This document shows, piece after piece, positions 36,259 through 39,152 of a DNA stretch of 39,152 nucleotides (position 1 is the first letter of the stretch; every line of letters starts with the position of its first letter). Made by a program: the position numbers and the translations under genes. A model generated the notes under the pieces. The model was not told the origin of the DNA. It searched no databases and saw nothing but the letters and a program-made list of their open reading frames with translations. The stretch covers positions 1 to 39,152 of the forward strand of contig JAPOTS010000096.1 of NCBI GenBank assembly GCA_026709065.1, in the 5' to 3' direction. This DNA comes from Bacteroidota bacterium. Lineage in GTDB: Bacteria > Bacteroidota > Rhodothermia > Rhodothermales > Bin80.

Positions 36259-37860
36259 ATGACCATCTCACTAGATAAATCATCAGCTTCAATCCCTGAT
36301 CCTCTCCGTACTGGTTTTCTACCTGTATTGACTGGCAGCATGCAACAAAAATTTGATCAATTTGCCATTGAAAAGTTTGGTTTGCCATCACTGCTACTCA
36401 TGGAAAATGCCGCGCATGGTGCAGCCACCGTGATTGAAAAATCTTATGGTCCATTAAACGATTGTCAAGTCGTGATCTGTTGTGGGACTGGTAATAATGG
36501 TGGGGATGGACTCGTCGTCGCACGCGCGCTGTTAAATCACGGTGCACAGGTTCATGTCGTTTTACCCAGACCACCCACAACACCCGATGCGAAACGTAAT
36601 TTGGAATTCCTTACTAAATTGGAACAGTTAGTGCCATCTAATCTCCTCCAAATTATCACGAACTCCGACGGACAACTCCCTCATGGAGATCTATACATTG
36701 ATGCCATCTTTGGAGTTGGATTAAATCGCCCACTTGAAGGGAATGTATTAAACTACATAATTTCTCTCAATCATCTGAATGCACCAGTTATTGCCCTAGA
36801 TCTACCATCTGGACTTCATGCAGATACAGGTTACCCATTTGATACTGCGATTCATGCAGATATGACTATTACATTCAGTGCCTATAATCCTGGATTGTTA
36901 TTGGGAGAGGGCCCCAAATATTCAGGCCAGATAGAACTTGTCCCGATTGGACTTCCAGTTTCTGGTGTTCTGGATGAAGATGCTCTCAGAGTGGATTGGA
37001 TTTCAACTGATGCAGCTGTGGCTTCTATTCTACCCAAACGCGGTTTACAAACGCACAAATATCGCGCAGGTATGACGCTGATTATTGGCGGGTCAACGGG
37101 CTTTTCTGGCGCGCCCATGTTGGCAGCACTCGCAGCTGCGCGTGCTGGAAGTGGCTATGTAGCTTGCGCCGTTCCAGAGCAAATTCAAACCATCGTGGCA
37201 AGCTCAATCACAGACATTCCATCTATTGGTTTGCCTCAAGGCCCAAACGGAGGAATTGATGACAGCTCAGCATTAGAAATCCTGCAGCCATGGATTGATA
37301 AGGCCGATGCAATAGTCATTGGACCTGGGCTTGGCAAATATCCCGATTCTCAGCAATTTGTCCATTCTCTTCTTGATCAATGCCCGCTCCCAATGGTGAT
37401 TGATGCCGATGCGCTTGCTGTTGCAAGCGAATTGCTAAGTTCTAATGGACATGAAAAAAATTGGATACTCACCCCACATGATGGAGAATTCAACCAAATG
37501 ACTGATGAAACCGAAACGCCACATCAATTAGAGTCTGCCATAAAATGGTCTTCTAAATGGAACTGTACTCTGGTTCAAAAGGGTTACCCAACGATTATTT
37601 CAGATGCTATGGATGGCGCGGTGATCTGTGGGACTGGAAATACTGCACTCGCCACTGCGGGAAGCGGTGATGTGCTTGCTGGTTTATGTGGTGGCTTTCT
37701 CGCACAAGGATGTAGTAGATTTGATGCTGCGATTTGTGCGTCTCATATTGGGGGATTAGCCTCAGATCTATATGCCTTACAAAACCATCCTAACACGATG
37801 ATTGCCTCTGATATGTTGGAGAAAATCATCCAAGCCTTGACTTCTATTCAAAATATTTGA
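36259..37860 (+). CDS. nnr: Bifunctional NAD(P)HX epimerase/dehydratase
   Basis: 533 residues joining the YjeF-N epimerase (about 25-240; MENAAHGAA and GTGNNGGDGLVVAR at 76-90) and the C-terminal dehydratase (about 255-533; IIGGSTGFSGAP, VIGPGLGKYPDS and AGSGDVLAGLCGG near 467-479). It repairs hydrated NADH and NADPH, with ADP or ATP as cofactor for the second step. Normal length and domain order. It follows the Ig-like lipoprotein by 5 bp. Confidence 0.95.
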   Translation: MTISLDKSSASIPDPLRTGFLPVLTGSMQQKFDQFAIEKFGLPSLLLMENAAHGAATVIEKSYGPLNDCQVVICCGTGNNGGDGLVVARALLNHGAQVHVVLPRPPTTPDAKRNLEFLTKLEQLVPSNLLQIITNSDGQLPHGDLYIDAIFGVGLNRPLEGNVLNYIISLNHLNAPVIALDLPSGLHADTGYPFDTAIHADMTITFSAYNPGLLLGEGPKYSGQIELVPIGLPVSGVLDEDALRVDWISTDAAVASILPKRGLQTHKYRAGMTLIIGGSTGFSGAPMLAALAAARAGSGYVACAVPEQIQTIVASSITDIPSIGLPQGPNGGIDDSSALEILQPWIDKADAIVIGPGLGKYPDSQQFVHSLLDQCPLPMVIDADALAVASELLSSNGHEKNWILTPHDGEFNQMTDETETPHQLESAIKWSSKWNCTLVQKGYPTIISDAMDGAVICGTGNTALATAGSGDVLAGLCGGFLAQGCSRFDAAICASHIGGLASDLYALQNHPNTMIASDMLEKIIQALTSIQNI

Positions 37861-37880
37861 ATTTAGGGAACCATTCCTTT

Positions 37881-37908
37881 TTTACAATGTAAGAGATTTC
37901 CGTATATT
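37881..37908 (+). promoter_or_regulatory. Probable sigma-70-type promoter of the TonB-family gene
   Basis: TTTACA (37881-37886) and TATATT (37903-37908) are separated by 16 nt, about 40 bp before the tonB-like start. TTTCCGTATATT here also occurs in the CRISPR leader. Confidence 0.5.
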
Positions 37909-37947
37909 TAGCTGTTGTCTTAGATCTTAGTTTAAACTCACATTAAA

Positions 37948-38613
37948 ATGGCTCTACGTAAAACACCCAATGCTGATCTAAAAAGGACCTACGGTTTCTT
38001 TGTTCAGGTTGGTATGATTATTTCACTCCTTTTACTCATTGTTGCATTCACCACAAATATTCAACGTGGAGATACCATGGAGATTGAGCAAATTGAGCAA
38101 GAGGTGGTTCAGATGGACGAGATTCTCCAAACCGAGCAGATCCAAAAACCGCCGCCTCCTCCTCGTCCTCCAGTACCCGTTGAAGTTCCAAATGATGAGA
38201 TCTTGGAGGATGAAGATTTGGATCTTGATTCTATGCTAGATTTTGATACTCCAATCAACGTACCTCCACCACCGCCTCCACCTGATGAGGAAGAAGAATT
38301 TGATGAGCCTGAGATCTTTGAGATTGTGGAGCAAATGCCAGAACTCATTGGTGGAATCGGTGCCTTACAGGCGAAAGCACGTTACCCTGAAATTGCTCGA
38401 AAAGCAAATGTTGAAGGACGAGTGATTGTTCGGTTTGTTGTTGATGAAAATGGTAATGTCACAGATCCTACCATCCTGAGAGGAATTGGTGGTGGATGTG
38501 ACATAGAGGCGATCCGAGTGATTACTGAACATGCCAAGTTCATTCCTGGTCGTCAGCGGGGACGTGCTGTACCCGTGAAATACACGTTACCTATTGTATT
38601 TAAGTTACGTTAG
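37948..38613 (+). CDS. TonB-family energy transducer
   Basis: 221 residues. One transmembrane helix near 18-36 (VQVGMIISLLLLIVAF), a periplasmic Pro-rich and acidic linker (KPPPPPRPPVPVEVP and NVPPPPPPPDEEEEFDEP), and a TonB C-terminal domain (about 140-221: ARYPEIARKANVEGRVIVRF, VDENGNVTDPTILRGIGGG). The linker places the C-terminal domain at outer-membrane receptors. ExbB/ExbD genes are not in the window. The gene is monocistronic with its own promoter. Confidence 0.93.
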   Translation: MALRKTPNADLKRTYGFFVQVGMIISLLLLIVAFTTNIQRGDTMEIEQIEQEVVQMDEILQTEQIQKPPPPPRPPVPVEVPNDEILEDEDLDLDSMLDFDTPINVPPPPPPPDEEEEFDEPEIFEIVEQMPELIGGIGALQAKARYPEIARKANVEGRVIVRFVVDENGNVTDPTILRGIGGGCDIEAIRVITEHAKFIPGRQRGRAVPVKYTLPIVFKLR

Positions 38614-39152
38614 TCTACTAACTTGTAATTCGTACATTAGGTGTAGGTTGTCACTTTGATTTTTCACTGGTTCTACTCCAAGATGTAGATGCCAGTTAAA
38701 CTCTTGGCAGTCAACGGGTGAACCACGAGCATGAGGCTTGTAAAAAAAGCCTTGTGGTACCAAACCAAGAATGAAACGCATGTTTCATTCTACATTGCAT
38801 ATAGGTTAAAGGCCCTCTCTGGTATGCTTTCTGCTCAGATCATTAGTATGCCATTGCTGATCATGCCATGATTGAAGAGATGGCGTAGCACAAGATAATT
38901 AGTGGCGGACAGTATTGGAGTTCATCTCTGGCCGATGATCCCTCTGCTCCATCATATCTGAGACGTATGATGGTCATTGAACTCTTGGCCAAAAAGGTTC
39001 AAGGGGAATAAACATAATTTGGTTAAACAGATCAATGTTGGCTTATCCCTAAATTTCTCTAAAAATGGAATATGAGTCACTGATGAATCCAGTGATGGGG
39101 GTTGTTTCAAATCTTGTTGAAACTTTTGGTTCCATACGTGACTGATAGGGCA
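38614..39152. other. Terminal intergenic region with hairpins and a gene remnant
   Basis: Two inverted repeats follow the TonB-family gene: AGGCTT/AAGCCT (38734-38752), flanked by CCAC/GTGG, and a 9-bp stem GAATGAAAC/GTTTCATTC (38769-38790). Either could serve as terminator, though neither has a U-tract. An open stretch ending at about 39011 (QYWSSSLADDPSAPSYLRRM, then MVIELLAKKVQGE) lacks a start codon before its internal ATG and may be a decayed gene. No full gene is seen. Confidence 0.4.

Overview
The window looks like a chromosomal segment of a moderately AT-rich bacterium from the Bacteroidota/Rhodothermota/Balneolota side of the tree. Direct signs are a subtilase ending in a type IX secretion (T9SS) sorting domain, a TonB-family energy transducer, Bacteroidota-style lipoproteins and several exported hydrolases. 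The lineage is inferred from these families; no rRNA is present.

Region 1 (1-14116) is a complete type III-B (Cmr) CRISPR-Cas locus. cas6 lies on the minus strand and diverges from a tightly packed plus-strand operon: cmr2 (cas10, with HD and GGDD motifs), cmr3, cmr4, cmr5, a fused cmr6-cmr1 gene with an extra C-terminal beta-rich domain, a CARF-HEPN ancillary protein of the Cas02710/TIGR02710 type, cas1 and cas2. A 327-bp leader follows, then an array of 32 copies of a 37-nt repeat (31 spacers) and one decayed 33rd repeat. Several spacers are related to each other. Their reverse complements encode the same short peptides with synonymous differences, as expected if the crRNAs are antisense to transcripts of related phage genes. 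Expected flow: Cas1-Cas2 add spacers at the leader end, Cas6 cuts the transcript to leave the ATTGAAAC handle, the Cmr complex recognises target RNA, and the Cas10 palm makes cyclic oligoadenylate that would activate the CARF-HEPN RNase.

Region 2 (14144-18639) holds a secreted low-complexity protein made of 9-residue repeats, starting 27 bp after the decayed repeat, and a large exported subtilase-LRR-T9SS protein.

Region 3 (18939-28162) holds hydrolases: a nitrilase/M20 amidohydrolase pair, a frameshifted G+C-richer AAA ATPase, a PIG-L deacetylase, two tandem beta-lactamase-like serine hydrolases and a Tat-exported beta-propeller protein.

Region 4 (28223-32765) holds a DNA methyltransferase fused to an Mrr-like nuclease, a small downstream ORF, a TPM-domain lipoprotein, hisI and a GIY-YIG nuclease.

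Region 5 (33271-38613) looks like housekeeping: yidD, a moaB/mogA-type gene, an exported hypothetical protein, an Ig-like lipoprotein, bifunctional nnr and a TonB-family protein. The last 540 bp have hairpins but no convincing gene.
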